The notes beneath the pieces are model-generated. The model worked only from the letters and a program-made list of their open reading frames with translations. It was not told where the DNA came from and made no database searches. This document shows positions 34,953 to 46,341 of a stretch of DNA of 64,000 bases, piece after piece. The stretch is from Halorubrum rutilum (GTDB lineage: Archaea > Halobacteriota > Halobacteria > Halobacteriales > Haloferacaceae), in the NCBI RefSeq assembly GCF_024494565.1, contig NZ_JANHDN010000002.1, positions 496,001 through 560,000 of the forward strand, in the 5' to 3' direction. A program made the position numbers and the translations under genes. Position 1 is the stretch's first letter, and each line of letters begins with the position of its first letter.

Positions 34953-36191
34953 GTGACCGACGATCCGACCGTCCTCGTGATCGGCGGCGGCGCGACCGGG
35001 GCCGGCGTCGCCCGCGACCTCGCGCTCCGCGGGGTCGACGTCACCCTCGTCGACCGCGGCGGGCTCGCGGGCGGCACGTCCGGGCGCTCGCACGGCCTGC
35101 TCCACAGCGGCGCCCGCTACGCCGAGGACGACCCTCGGGGCGCCGAGGAGTGCCTCCGCGAGAACCGCACGCTCCGGGAGATCGCCGGCGCGTGCGTCCG
35201 CGAGACGGGCGGCCTGTTCGTCCGGCTCGCCGGCGACGACCCCGAGTACTTCGAGGAGAAGATCGCCGCCTGCGAGGAGATCGGTATCGAGACCGAGCGG
35301 CTCGACGGCGACGAGGCGCGGGCGGTCGTTCCCGGGCTCTCCGAAGATGTCGTCGAGGCGTTCCGGGTGCCCGACGGCGTGATCTACCCCTCTCGGCTGG
35401 TCGCCGCGAACGCCGCCGACGCGGAGCGACACGGTGCCGACGTCCATCCGCACGCGCCGGTGGACGGGATCGAGGTCGACGGTGAGGGAGGCGGCGGCGC
35501 GGTCCGCGTCCGCGTCGGCGGCGACGTCGACGCGACCCTCGAACCGGACCACGTCGTCAACGCGACGGGCGCGTGGGCCGACCGGATCGCCGACATGGCC
35601 GGCGTCGAGGTGGGGATGGCGCCCAGCCGCGGCGTGATGGTCTCCGTCGAGTACGACGGGCTCGACCCGGTGTTGAACCGGTGTCGCGACCCCGACGACG
35701 GCGACATCGTCGTCCCCCACGAGGGGGAGGCCGTGCTCGGCACGACGAGCGTTCCGGTCGACGACCCGGACGACTACGAGACCGCCGACTGGGAGGTGGA
35801 GCGGTCGGTCGAGGAGTGCGCGGCGATGCTCCCCGCGGTCGCCGACGCGCCGGAAGTGAGGCGGTGGTGGGGCGTCCGCCCCCTCTACGCGCCCGACGAG
35901 GCGGGGGCGAACCGGCGCGGCATCTCGCGCGGCTTCACCGTGATCGACCACGCCGACGAGGGCGTCTCGGGCCTCCACACCGTGGTCGGCGGAAAGCTGA
36001 CGACCTACCGGGAGATGGCCGAGGTCACGACCGATCGCGTCTGCGAGCGGTTGGGGGTCGACGCCGCCTGCGAGACCGCGACGGAGCGGCTCCCCGGCGC
36101 CGACGATCCGGACCGGCTCGACGAGTTCGTCGAGCGGTACGGCGGCGCGAACCCGACCGACGCCGGCGTCGTGAACGCCGCCGGCGACTGA
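34953..36191 (+). CDS. FAD-dependent glycerol-3-phosphate dehydrogenase-like, short form
   Basis: A 412-residue FAD oxidoreductase of the GlpA/GlpD type. The dinucleotide-binding start VLVIGGGATGAGVARDLALR and GLAGGTSGRSHGLLHSGARY are clear, and HTVVGGKLTTYREMAEVTTD marks the C-terminal FAD region. Haloarchaeal GlpA is longer (about 550-600 residues), with a C-terminal cysteine-rich [2Fe-2S] domain; this protein ends right where that domain would start, at GANPTDAGVVNAAGD. No glpB or glpC follow. It may be a solo paralogue that works on a related substrate, or a truncated copy. Confidence 0.75.
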   Translation: MTDDPTVLVIGGGATGAGVARDLALRGVDVTLVDRGGLAGGTSGRSHGLLHSGARYAEDDPRGAEECLRENRTLREIAGACVRETGGLFVRLAGDDPEYFEEKIAACEEIGIETERLDGDEARAVVPGLSEDVVEAFRVPDGVIYPSRLVAANAADAERHGADVHPHAPVDGIEVDGEGGGGAVRVRVGGDVDATLEPDHVVNATGAWADRIADMAGVEVGMAPSRGVMVSVEYDGLDPVLNRCRDPDDGDIVVPHEGEAVLGTTSVPVDDPDDYETADWEVERSVEECAAMLPAVADAPEVRRWWGVRPLYAPDEAGANRRGISRGFTVIDHADEGVSGLHTVVGGKLTTYREMAEVTTDRVCERLGVDAACETATERLPGADDPDRLDEFVERYGGANPTDAGVVNAAGD

Positions 36192-36229
36192 GGGACTGGA
36201 GGAAGGAATACCGCGACCGCGGGCGAGCG

Positions 36230-36814
36230 CTACTCGTCGTCGATCAGGTCGCCGAACACCGAGGTTGCGGTGTCGGGGACGTCGAAGTCGTGGTAGTGCT
36301 CGCCCTTCTCCTTCGAGAGGACGTTGAGTGCCGCGGCGGCGCCGTCGCCGGCCGAGATGACCGCCTGCCACTCCTCGGCGCGGACCATCGCGCCCGTCGC
36401 GTAGGCGTCGTCGACGCTGGTCTCCATCGAGACGCCGACATCGACGAGGTCGCCGTCGAACGCGCAGCCGAGCGACTCGGCGAGGTCGCGGCTCGCGCCC
36501 GTCGCGAGGACGAGGTAGTCGGCCTCGTACTCGCCCTCGCCGGTCGTCACCGCGAACCCGTCGCCCGACTCGGCGACGTCGGTCACTTCCTCGCCCTGCT
36601 TCCGGTCGACGCCGAAGTCGTCGGCCTGCTGTCGGAGGGTCGCGAGGAACTCGCTGCCGCCGACCGAGCCGATCCCGGGGTAGTTGAACAGGTGCGCCTT
36701 GTGCATCCAGGTCTTGTCGGTGTCGAACAGGACCGCGTCGAGCCCGTTCTTGCCGGCGAACAGTCCCGCGCTGAGTCCGGCCGGTCCGCCGCCGACGATA
36801 GCTACGTCTGCCAT
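36230..36814 (-). CDS. FAD/NAD(P)-dependent oxidoreductase, thioredoxin reductase-like, short
   Basis: A 194-residue protein with the FAD-binding start MADVAIVGGGPAGLSAGLFA, the LVLATGAS motif of the middle strand and ATGAMVRAEEWQAVISAGDG at the end, as in thioredoxin-reductase-like flavoproteins. The CxxC redox centre and the whole NADPH domain are missing. The single Cys is in ESLGCAFDG. It may be a one-domain flavoprotein of the haloarchaeal type. It is convergent with the GlpA-like gene. The ATG at 36814 is well placed; the longer frame is rejected. Confidence 0.8.
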   Translation of the reverse strand: MADVAIVGGGPAGLSAGLFAGKNGLDAVLFDTDKTWMHKAHLFNYPGIGSVGGSEFLATLRQQADDFGVDRKQGEEVTDVAESGDGFAVTTGEGEYEADYLVLATGASRDLAESLGCAFDGDLVDVGVSMETSVDDAYATGAMVRAEEWQAVISAGDGAAAALNVLSKEKGEHYHDFDVPDTATSVFGDLIDDE

Positions 36815-36927
36815 GGTCGACGTTCCGGCCGCGACCTGATAAGGGTTGGCGGAAGCGGCGACCGAGGCGCGGTAGCTCCCGCTCGCCGCGGCCGGCACGG
36901 CGGGGCTCCCGTCGAGTTCGCCGACGG

Positions 36928-37887
36928 CTACGAGGAGAAGTCGGACAGCGACCCGCGCGGATCGGCGTCGCCGTCGGGTTCGTCGTCCTCGTCGCGCTCG
37001 CCGTTCTCGTCGCGCCCGCCGTCCTCATCGCGCCCGCCGTCCTCGCCGATCCGGTCGCTCTCGTTTCCGCCCGCCTCGCCCCGATCGCCCTCGTCTTCTC
37101 CTTCCTCGCCGCCGCCGATCGTCTCGGGCTCGCGCCACGGGTCCTCCGGGTCGACGGGCTCGACGGCGCGGTCGAGCTCGGCGGCGGAGTAGTCGCGCTC
37201 GTCGTCGAGCAGCATCGCGAGGCGCTGCCACCGGGCGCTGTGCTCGCCCTCGCCCTCCGGGCCGACGCGGGCGCCGCGGGTCTTGAAGAAGCGCGTGCCG
37301 CGCCCCAGCTTCGACCCCTCGCCGGTGTGGCCGTCGAAGATCGGGTCGAACTCGCCGCCGGGTTCGAGGTCACCGACGGGGAAGTCGTGAGCCGGTTCCT
37401 CGCCGCGCTCGCGGGCCTCGGCGCGCAGGTCGGCGACGGCCCGGAAGTACTCGTCGGCGTTGGGGGCCTCGCGGGTCGACCGCGCGCGGGCGGCCGCCAG
37501 CGCGGCGTGGATCGCGCAGAGGCGGCCCTTCCACTCGGCGGGCTCCCAGCGCTCGGTCGCGAGCTCCTCGTAGCGCTCGATCGTCAGCGCGACGTCGCTG
37601 CCGGCGCGGAGGTCCTCGACGACGTACAGCGTCAGGCGGTCCCAGAGGTTCCACGCGTAGCCGGAGCGCGCCAGCTCCCAGGCCGCCCACGCGGCGACCT
37701 CCTCGTCGGAGCGGCGCACGGCCTTCTGGAGGAGGCTGGAGACGGCGTAGCGGCTGTACCCCCCGTCGGTCTCGTTCGGCTCCTTGGGCTCGCCGAAGTC
37801 GTTCTCGCCGGTCGCGTCCGGCGTCGTGTCGGTCTCCAGACTCCCGTCCGACCCGAACGTCGCCTGTCGGTCGTCGCCGTCGGCCAT
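36928..37887 (-). CDS. RarA/MgsA C-terminal domain-like protein (no ATPase domain)
   Basis: A 319-residue protein. A helical domain of about 150 residues (SSLLQKAVRRSDEEVAAWAA, SGYAWNLWDRLTLYVVEDLR, AEWKGRLCAIHAALAAARAR) resembles the C-terminal clamp/tetramerisation domain of RarA/MgsA, where a LQKAIRRGD-like stretch precedes the WRRLxVIASED segment. The AAA+ domain of RarA is absent. The C-terminus (residues about 250-319) is a disordered acidic tail with repeated DEDGGRDE units. A role in replication or repair is possible but only inferred. The N-terminus is also acidic. Confidence 0.6.
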   Translation of the reverse strand: MADGDDRQATFGSDGSLETDTTPDATGENDFGEPKEPNETDGGYSRYAVSSLLQKAVRRSDEEVAAWAAWELARSGYAWNLWDRLTLYVVEDLRAGSDVALTIERYEELATERWEPAEWKGRLCAIHAALAAARARSTREAPNADEYFRAVADLRAEARERGEEPAHDFPVGDLEPGGEFDPIFDGHTGEGSKLGRGTRFFKTRGARVGPEGEGEHSARWQRLAMLLDDERDYSAAELDRAVEPVDPEDPWREPETIGGGEEGEDEGDRGEAGGNESDRIGEDGGRDEDGGRDENGERDEDDEPDGDADPRGSLSDFSS

Positions 37888-38038
37888 ACCTCCGCTCCCG
37901 CCGCGAGCGACTTAAAAACCGCGCGGCGGGCGGAGACCGAAGGGGCCGGTCGCGGGCCCGAGGCCCGCGCGGTACGGCGGATCACACCTGCGCTGAAAGG
38001 GAACTCTTAAGTCGAATCCGGCGGCTAGAATACGGTAA

Positions 38039-38112
38039 CCGCCCTTAGCTCAGCCTGGTAGAGCAGTCGACTGTAGATCGACTTGTCCCCCGTTCAATTC
38101 GGGGAGGGCGGA
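38039..38112 (+). tRNA. tRNA-Tyr (anticodon GUA)
   Basis: A 74-nt cloverleaf. The acceptor stem CCGCCCT/AGGGCGG is perfect (7 bp) with discriminator A. The D arm is GCTC-AGCCTGGTA-GAGC, the anticodon stem GTCGA/TCGAC with loop CTGTAGA (anticodon GTA), the variable loop TTGTC, and the T arm CCCCG-TTCAATT-CGGGG. There is no intron and no encoded CCA. Its 3' end is duplicated 138 bp downstream. Confidence 0.97.
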
Positions 38113-38402
38113 CTGAATCTCAGCACCCGTGAGCGACAGCGAACGGTCGCTGTCCGTGAGGGACGACCGACCCGAATTGGGCACGGAAGTCGCAGCATGC
38201 GAACGGGGTGAGCATGACCGTCTTCCGGGGTTCAATTCGGGGAGGGCGGACTCGTTCTCCGGTCGAACCGCAGTCGATCGCGGACCGGGTCGTCACCCGC
38301 GTCCTCGTGAGCGACAGCGAACGGGGGCTCGGACGTCGCGCGCAGCGAGCCGCATCCCGATACGGAACACGTAGTTCGCCCGGCGAATCGCCGCGCCGAG
38401 GC
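38113..38402. other. tRNA-Tyr downstream scar region
   Basis: No gene. It holds the att-like tRNA fragment and an 18-bp direct repeat CGTGAGCGACAGCGAACG at 38128-38145 and 38306-38323, one inside the interval between the att copies and one outside it. Confidence 0.65.
38230..38252 (+). repeat. second copy of the tRNA-Tyr 3' end (attachment-site-like)
   Basis: Twenty-three bases identical to 38092-38114, covering the T loop, T-stem 3' half, acceptor 3' half and two bases after the tRNA. The preceding T-stem strand does not match. This is what tRNA-targeted integrases leave as attL/attR. Only 138 bp separate the two copies and no integrase gene is present. Confidence 0.75.
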
Positions 38403-39527
38403 CTATATCGCCGCCAGTCCCAACTGAACGGCCTTCGGGAGGATGATACTGATCAGGAGCTGCGACCAGATGCTGAACGTCGCCGGGTACTCGCGCGTGG
38501 CGCTCACCGTCTCGATCCGCTGCTGTAACTTCTCGACGAAGTCCCGTTTTTCCTCGTCGACGTCGTACCGCTTGATGTCCCACGGGTTGTCGACCGTCTC
38601 TCGGAACAGCCGATCGAGCCGGTGTAGCTCGCGGCGCTTCTCCTCGCGCATGAACTGATGAAGGACGAACACGGCGAACGCCACCGTCGCGACGGTCCCG
38701 AGCCAGACCGCCGTGAACACGACGCTGGTGGTCGCCGTCGGGCCCCAGCTCGACGCCGAGACGACCGGCCCGTACACGACGAGCGCGAACGCGATCAAGC
38801 CGGCGACCATGTAGTAGTACGCGTGTTTGACGAGTTCGCCGATCGGGCGGAGCCCCCCGAGGCCCTCCGGGTCGAGGAAGTCGACCCCGACGTCCGACCT
38901 GTACAACCGCCACGGGGCGATGATCTCGACGCCGACGTAGACGGCGACGAACTGAACCGCGAGCACGGACCAGAGCGGATTCAGTATCCCCCACCCGACG
39001 ACCATGGTCAGCCCGCCCTCTCGATAGATGGCCCCGAAACCCCCGAGCGCCCAGACGCGAGCCGCGATCTGGAGCAGCGCCGCGACGAAGAGGGCCCACG
39101 GTAACCAGGTCGGGACGACGTCGAGCAGCGGCTCGGGGTCCGCCGCTCGCTCTTCGAGGTTCATCTCCTGGGCGACCCTGTGATAGCGCCGACGGAGGGC
39201 GCGGGCGCCGAACACCCCGCCGACGATAGCGAGCGGCTGGAGAACGAACAGCGGGTTCTGAATATAGACGACGGGGTCACCCGCGAGGTAGGCGTAGGCG
39301 TTGATCGTCGGGACGATACTGCCGACCAGAATGACAGCGAACAGGTACGAAGGCGGGACGTCGCCGGGGAGGCGCCGCGAGAGCCGGCCGAACCCGACGC
39401 GGCGGGCCAGCCGATCGAGCCAGAGGTCTCGATCGAACGGCTCGATAAGCGACCGGTCAGACGCGAGCTCGGATTCCGTGACGTCGAACACCCCGCTGTG
39501 GGGCGACGCACCGGACTGATCTCCCAT
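38403..39527 (-). CDS. membrane protein of unknown function
   Basis: A 374-residue protein with about seven hydrophobic segments. The N-terminal 60 residues are soluble and acidic/basic mixed (MGDQSGASPHSGVFDVTESE), followed by SYLFAVILVGSIVPTINAYA, helices around TWLPWALFVAALLQIAARVW and LWSVLAVQFVAVYVGVEIIA, two more near HAYYYMVAGLIAFALVVYGP, and a charged cytoplasmic helix (FMREEKRRELHRLDRLFRET). I recognise no family. It adjoins the tRNA integration scar, so it may have arrived with or been kept beside an integrated element. The ATG at 39527 is chosen over the longer basic frame. Confidence 0.7.
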   Translation of the reverse strand: MGDQSGASPHSGVFDVTESELASDRSLIEPFDRDLWLDRLARRVGFGRLSRRLPGDVPPSYLFAVILVGSIVPTINAYAYLAGDPVVYIQNPLFVLQPLAIVGGVFGARALRRRYHRVAQEMNLEERAADPEPLLDVVPTWLPWALFVAALLQIAARVWALGGFGAIYREGGLTMVVGWGILNPLWSVLAVQFVAVYVGVEIIAPWRLYRSDVGVDFLDPEGLGGLRPIGELVKHAYYYMVAGLIAFALVVYGPVVSASSWGPTATTSVVFTAVWLGTVATVAFAVFVLHQFMREEKRRELHRLDRLFRETVDNPWDIKRYDVDEEKRDFVEKLQQRIETVSATREYPATFSIWSQLLISIILPKAVQLGLAAI

Positions 39528-39661
39528 ACTCCGGGGCTGATCGAGAGGCCTGAAAATAGTACGGTGAACGACCGGCTCGACCGCCGGGTGAACGGAACCG
39601 CCGCTCGCCCTCGCCCGCGACGAATCACAGCGTATTTGACACGTTGCGTCGAACGGAACCC

Positions 39662-40018
39662 ATGGGAAACGCGGATCCGGCCGTCGTCCGGTCGTACTAC
39701 GAGTCCATCGACGCCGAGGCGTACGAGTCGGTGTTCGCGCTGTTCGATGAGAACGTCGTCTACGAGCGCCCCGGCCAGGGCGACATCGAGGGGATGGACG
39801 CGCTGCGCGACTTCTACCTCGACGGGCGGCCGCTCGCGGAGGGCTCACACGAGGTCCACTCGATGACCGCCGAGGACGACACCGTCTCGGTCAGGGGGAC
39901 GTTCAGGGGCGTCCAGGACGGCGACCGGGTCGCCTTCGGCTTCGCCGACTTCTTCGTGTTCACCGACGACGGCACGGTCGGTCGCCGGTACACCTACACC
40001 GACCGCGACGAGGTGTGA
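39662..40018 (+). CDS. SnoaL/NTF2-like protein
   Basis: A 118-residue protein of the nuclear-transport-factor-2 superfamily: VVRSYYESIDAEAYESVFAL, then VVYERPGQGDIEGMDALRDF and GTFRGVQDGDRVAFGFADFF with FTDDGTVGRRYTYTDRDEV. The fold is used by SnoaL-type cyclases, ketosteroid isomerases and polar-ligand binders; no specific reaction can be assigned. A GTATTTGA box about 26 nt upstream is a leaderless promoter. Confidence 0.85.
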   Translation: MGNADPAVVRSYYESIDAEAYESVFALFDENVVYERPGQGDIEGMDALRDFYLDGRPLAEGSHEVHSMTAEDDTVSVRGTFRGVQDGDRVAFGFADFFVFTDDGTVGRRYTYTDRDEV

Positions 40019-40141
40019 TGGCGGGGGATCGAGACGCCCCGTCGGCGGCGCTCCGTCCGGCACGGTCCGCGACGTCGTGGACACGGCCGTCGGGGCGCTC
40101 GGCGGTCCCGATTCTCAGTTCGGTCACTCGCACCGACAGCG

Positions 40142-40149
40142 TATTTATC
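40142..40149 (+). promoter_or_regulatory. TATA box of the gene at 40172
   Basis: TATTTATC centred about 26 nt before the ATG at 40172. Confidence 0.5.
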
Positions 40150-40171
40150 CCCGCCGCGTAACCGACCAGAC

Positions 40172-40645
40172 ATGACTCTCGTCGTGGTTCCGGTCCGGTT
40201 CCCGCCGTCGTCGCACTCGGCGGCGACGCTCCGGGAGGCCGTCCGCGTCGCGGAGGAGCGCGACGCCGACCTCACGATCCTCCACGTGGACCTCTATCAG
40301 AGCTCCGGCGGCGTCTCCCGCAGCGACCTCAAGCGCGCCGTCGAGAAGCGGATCGGCCGGCTGGACCGCGCTCGGTACGTGGTCCGACGGGGGTTCCTCG
40401 TCGAGGAGACCATCCTCGAAGAGATCGTCGCCGAGAAGGCCGACGTCGTCGTCATCGGCTCGAAGCAGGCGGGCCGGTGGCGCCGGATGGTCCAGAAGCT
40501 CCTCTCGGACCCCGACATCGACTCGTTCCTCCGCAGCGAGCTCGACTGCACCGTCATCACGGTCGAGGCCGACGGCGAGACGACGACCAACGAGGCCGGC
40601 GACGGCGGGGCCGACGCCCCGCTGCCGGACGACGGCGACGACTGA
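40172..40645 (+). CDS. universal stress protein-like, no ATP signature
   Basis: A 157-residue UspA-fold protein (MTLVVVPVRFPPSSHSAATL at the start; ADVVVIGSKQAGRWRRMVQK near the end). The canonical G-2x-G-9x-G signature is not visible, so nucleotide binding is doubtful. It carries a long acidic C-terminal tail (EAGDGGADAPLPDDGDD). It is convergent with the DJ-1-like gene, only 6 nt between stops. Confidence 0.85.
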   Translation: MTLVVVPVRFPPSSHSAATLREAVRVAEERDADLTILHVDLYQSSGGVSRSDLKRAVEKRIGRLDRARYVVRRGFLVEETILEEIVAEKADVVVIGSKQAGRWRRMVQKLLSDPDIDSFLRSELDCTVITVEADGETTTNEAGDGGADAPLPDDGDD

Positions 40646-40651
40646 CCGGGG

Positions 40652-41305
40652 TCAGGCGCTCTCGTTCCCGCTCCGCCTCCCGCCCGCGACCTCGTGGCGT
40701 CGCTCGTACTCGACGACGGTCGCGACGCGGTCGGCCACGGCCGCCCCGAACTCCCGCTCGACGAGGTACAGCGCCAGGTCGAGGCCGGAGGTGACGCCGC
40801 CGGCCGTGAGCAGGTCGCCGTCGTCGACGACGCGCGCGTCCACCACCTCGGCGCCCGACTCGCGCAGCTCGTCGACCGCGTCGGCGTGGGTGACCGCCCG
40901 CCGTCCGTCGGTGACGCCGGCCTCCGCGAGCAGCATGGAGCCGGTACACACCGAGGCGATCCGCGTGCCCGCCCCGTGGTGCGCGGCGAGCGCGCGGGGC
41001 ACGTCGCCCTTCCGCGCCTCCGCCCACGCGCTCGCCGTCTCGTCGCGCGCGTTCCAGCCGCCGCCGGGGACGAGGAGCAGGTCGGGGACATCGGCGGCGC
41101 CCGGCTCCGGGAGGGTCCCGTCGACGCCGACGCGCGTCCCGTGGCTCGCGGTCACCGACTCGCGCTCGTCGAGGGTCACGTACCGGACGCGGCCGGCGGA
41201 GCCGCCGCTCTCGTTCGCGTACTCCATCGCGTAGTCGAACACCTCGTACGGGCCGATCCCGTCCAGCTCGTCGAAGCCGTCGTACAGCAGGATGTCGACG
41301 TTCAC
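40652..41305 (-). CDS. DJ-1/PfpI family protein
   Basis: A 217-residue protein of the DJ-1/PfpI/AraC-amidotransferase-like superfamily. The nucleophile elbow is IASVCTGSMLLAEAG with Cys120, and LLLVPGGGW provides the conserved Gly-rich strand end. Members act as glyoxalases, chaperone-like proteases or AraC-family sensor domains; the DNA-binding part is absent here. It starts with MNVDILLYDGFDELDGIGPY, as in the isonitrile hydratase-type subgroup. Confidence 0.9.
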   Translation of the reverse strand: MNVDILLYDGFDELDGIGPYEVFDYAMEYANESGGSAGRVRYVTLDERESVTASHGTRVGVDGTLPEPGAADVPDLLLVPGGGWNARDETASAWAEARKGDVPRALAAHHGAGTRIASVCTGSMLLAEAGVTDGRRAVTHADAVDELRESGAEVVDARVVDDGDLLTAGGVTSGLDLALYLVEREFGAAVADRVATVVEYERRHEVAGGRRSGNESA

Positions 41306-41416
41306 ACCGACTCGGAGGGAGGCGGGCGGCTTGTGCGTTCCCCTCCGAGAAGACGGGGACGCCCGCTCAGGTTCGGGACTCGGTCGCGCCCCGGTCCGCT
41401 CGCTCGAGCTCCGATC

Positions 41417-44638
<3,222 letters not shown>

Positions 44639-44701
44639 TACGCGGACGGAATACGTTCATCGTAATAAGGCCGACGATAGAATACGAATCTCGCAGCGAG
44701 T

Positions 44702-44716
44702 TTGCGATTTTCGCAA
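44702..44716. promoter_or_regulatory. inverted repeat upstream of carB (candidate operator)
   Basis: TTGCGA-TTT-TCGCAA, 64-78 nt before the carB start. Arms of 6 bp and a 3-nt centre fit a dimeric regulator site. It could also serve the divergent gene at 44883, but that gene has its own TATA box closer. Confidence 0.4.
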
Positions 44717-44850
44717 GTGAAGGCGTACCACGGTGGTCGGTACACGGTGACACGCGGAACGGTATCGACCGGGCGTCCCCGCCCGCCGCGGTCCGGTTCG
44801 CTCGACGCGTCGCCGTCCGATCGTCGGTCCGAGCAACTCGCCGCAAGGGA

Positions 44851-44858
44851 TTTATCCC
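44851..44858 (+). promoter_or_regulatory. TATA box of the gene at 44883
   Basis: TTTATCCC, centred about 28 nt before the ATG at 44883. Confidence 0.5.
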
Positions 44859-44882
44859 GAAATCGAAAACTCTGGAACGGTC

Positions 44883-45893
44883 ATGCCCTGTTCCCGCCGC
44901 CGCGCCCTCCGACTCCTCGGCGCCGCCGCCGCGACCGCCGCGACCGCCGGGTGCCTGAACTCGGGGAGCCTCGACTCGTACGCGCTCATCGCCGACGAGC
45001 TGGACCTGTCGTCCGTCGGACGCCCCTACCTGCGGTCCGATCCCACGGCCGTCGACGCCACGACCCGCGTCGACTTCGCGACGGAGACGAAGGAGGCCTC
45101 CCTCTCGGAGCTGTTCGAGACCGGGAGCGTGACCGTCAGGCAGTGGCCCCTCGTCGGCCGCGACAGGTGGGGGACGGAGACCCGGCCGCGACCGACGTTC
45201 CTCGAACGCGACGGGACCTTCTACGAGGTGCGGATCACCGACGAACGACGCCTCGAACGGGAGCGGTGGCACTTCGGGCTCGAACGGCTCGACGAGGCGC
45301 CGCCCGACGACGCGGCGGTCGCGCGGGAGCCGTTCGACCTCTCGGACCAAGACGAGCGCGTGCTCGACGCGGCGCTCGACGCGGTGTACGCGGGCCACGA
45401 CGGCTTCCTCGGCGACCCCGAGTTCGACGAGCTCCAGGCGGTCGAGTTCCACCACGGGCTCGACGCGGGGGCCAGCGCCCTCGTCCCGTCGCCGCCCTTC
45501 GAGTTCGTCGAGTACGGGGACGAGTTCTTCCGGCCGGTCGCCGAGCGACGGACGGTCGAGGTCCCGGAGTGGACGTACGCGATCACCGAGATCGCCGACT
45601 CGCGGGGGGAGTTCGTAGCGTCCGCGCGAGACGCGATAATCGAGCGCGATCTGAACGAGGCCGGGCTCTCCGAGCCGGCGGCCGGCGTGTTGGACGACGC
45701 CATCGCCGAGGAGCCGCGCCGCTACGAGGAGGGCGCGCCGCCGTCGGAGAAGCTCGACGAGGCCCTCGGCGCGCTCGGTATCGCCGAGGACCTCGAACCG
45801 ATAGCGAACTACGAGGACCGGGTCGACTTCCGGAACGTGGTCGTCGAGTACCGGGACGGGGTCTACCGGTTCGACCTGATCGTCTCGCCGTGA
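44883..45893 (+). CDS. Tat-exported lipoprotein of unknown function
   Basis: A 336-residue protein. The N-terminus MPCSRRRALRLLGAAAATAA is a twin-arginine signal (RRR at 5-7), followed by a lipobox TAGC with Cys24, so it is exported folded and lipid-anchored on the cell surface. The mature part is acidic, with no transmembrane helix; repeated motifs such as YEVRITDERRLERERWHFGL and VEVPEWTYAITEIADSRGEF suggest beta-rich domains. I do not recognise the family. Confidence 0.8.
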   Translation: MPCSRRRALRLLGAAAATAATAGCLNSGSLDSYALIADELDLSSVGRPYLRSDPTAVDATTRVDFATETKEASLSELFETGSVTVRQWPLVGRDRWGTETRPRPTFLERDGTFYEVRITDERRLERERWHFGLERLDEAPPDDAAVAREPFDLSDQDERVLDAALDAVYAGHDGFLGDPEFDELQAVEFHHGLDAGASALVPSPPFEFVEYGDEFFRPVAERRTVEVPEWTYAITEIADSRGEFVASARDAIIERDLNEAGLSEPAAGVLDDAIAEEPRRYEEGAPPSEKLDEALGALGIAEDLEPIANYEDRVDFRNVVVEYRDGVYRFDLIVSP

Positions 45894-45959
45894 CGACGGG
45901 CCCGGCCCGACGCTCGCCTCTCGCCGCGACCGACCGCCGGCCGTCGGCGCGGGCGGCGC

Positions 45960-46175
45960 TCAGGTCGCCAGTCGGTACCGGTAGGGGCGGTCCGCGATGA
46001 CCTCGACCTCGCCGCGCTCCGCCCACCGGCCGAGCACGGTCGCCACGCGGTGCGGGCTGTCGAGCTCCTCGCACTCGTCGGCGAGCGCGAGGATCTCCCG
46101 CGCCGTCAGCGGCTCGTCGGCCTCGGCGAGCACGCCGCGAATTCGGTCGTATCGGTCGTATTCGCCGGCACTCAT
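45960..46175 (-). CDS. small winged-helix-like protein
   Basis: A 71-residue protein: YDRYDRIRGVLAEADEPLTA, then REILALADECEELDSPHRVA and LGRWAERGEVEVIADRPYRY. The helix-turn-helix around REILALADE plus the C-terminal two-strand wing fits a minimal winged helix. It may be a DNA-binding regulator. The ATG at 46175 is preferred over the longer start, whose first residues are basic and unusual. Confidence 0.7.
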   Translation of the reverse strand: MSAGEYDRYDRIRGVLAEADEPLTAREILALADECEELDSPHRVATVLGRWAERGEVEVIADRPYRYRLAT

Positions 46176-46341
46176 GTGTCTTACGTACGGGAGCCGCACG
46201 TATATGATTCAGTGAGACAGGAGTCGGACAAACGTCTGACACGGCGGCTGAAACGCGCGTTCTCCGGAGTTTCGGCGGCGCGCGCCGACCGTCCCGTCGC
46301 CGATCCCACGCCCCCGCTCGGGCCGTCAAGCGTGCTGGTCG

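Noticed and set aside
38113..39527. Provirus integrated at tRNA-Tyr
   Set aside because: Only the duplicated tRNA end is present. There is no integrase, capsid or replication gene within the window, so only a scar can be claimed.
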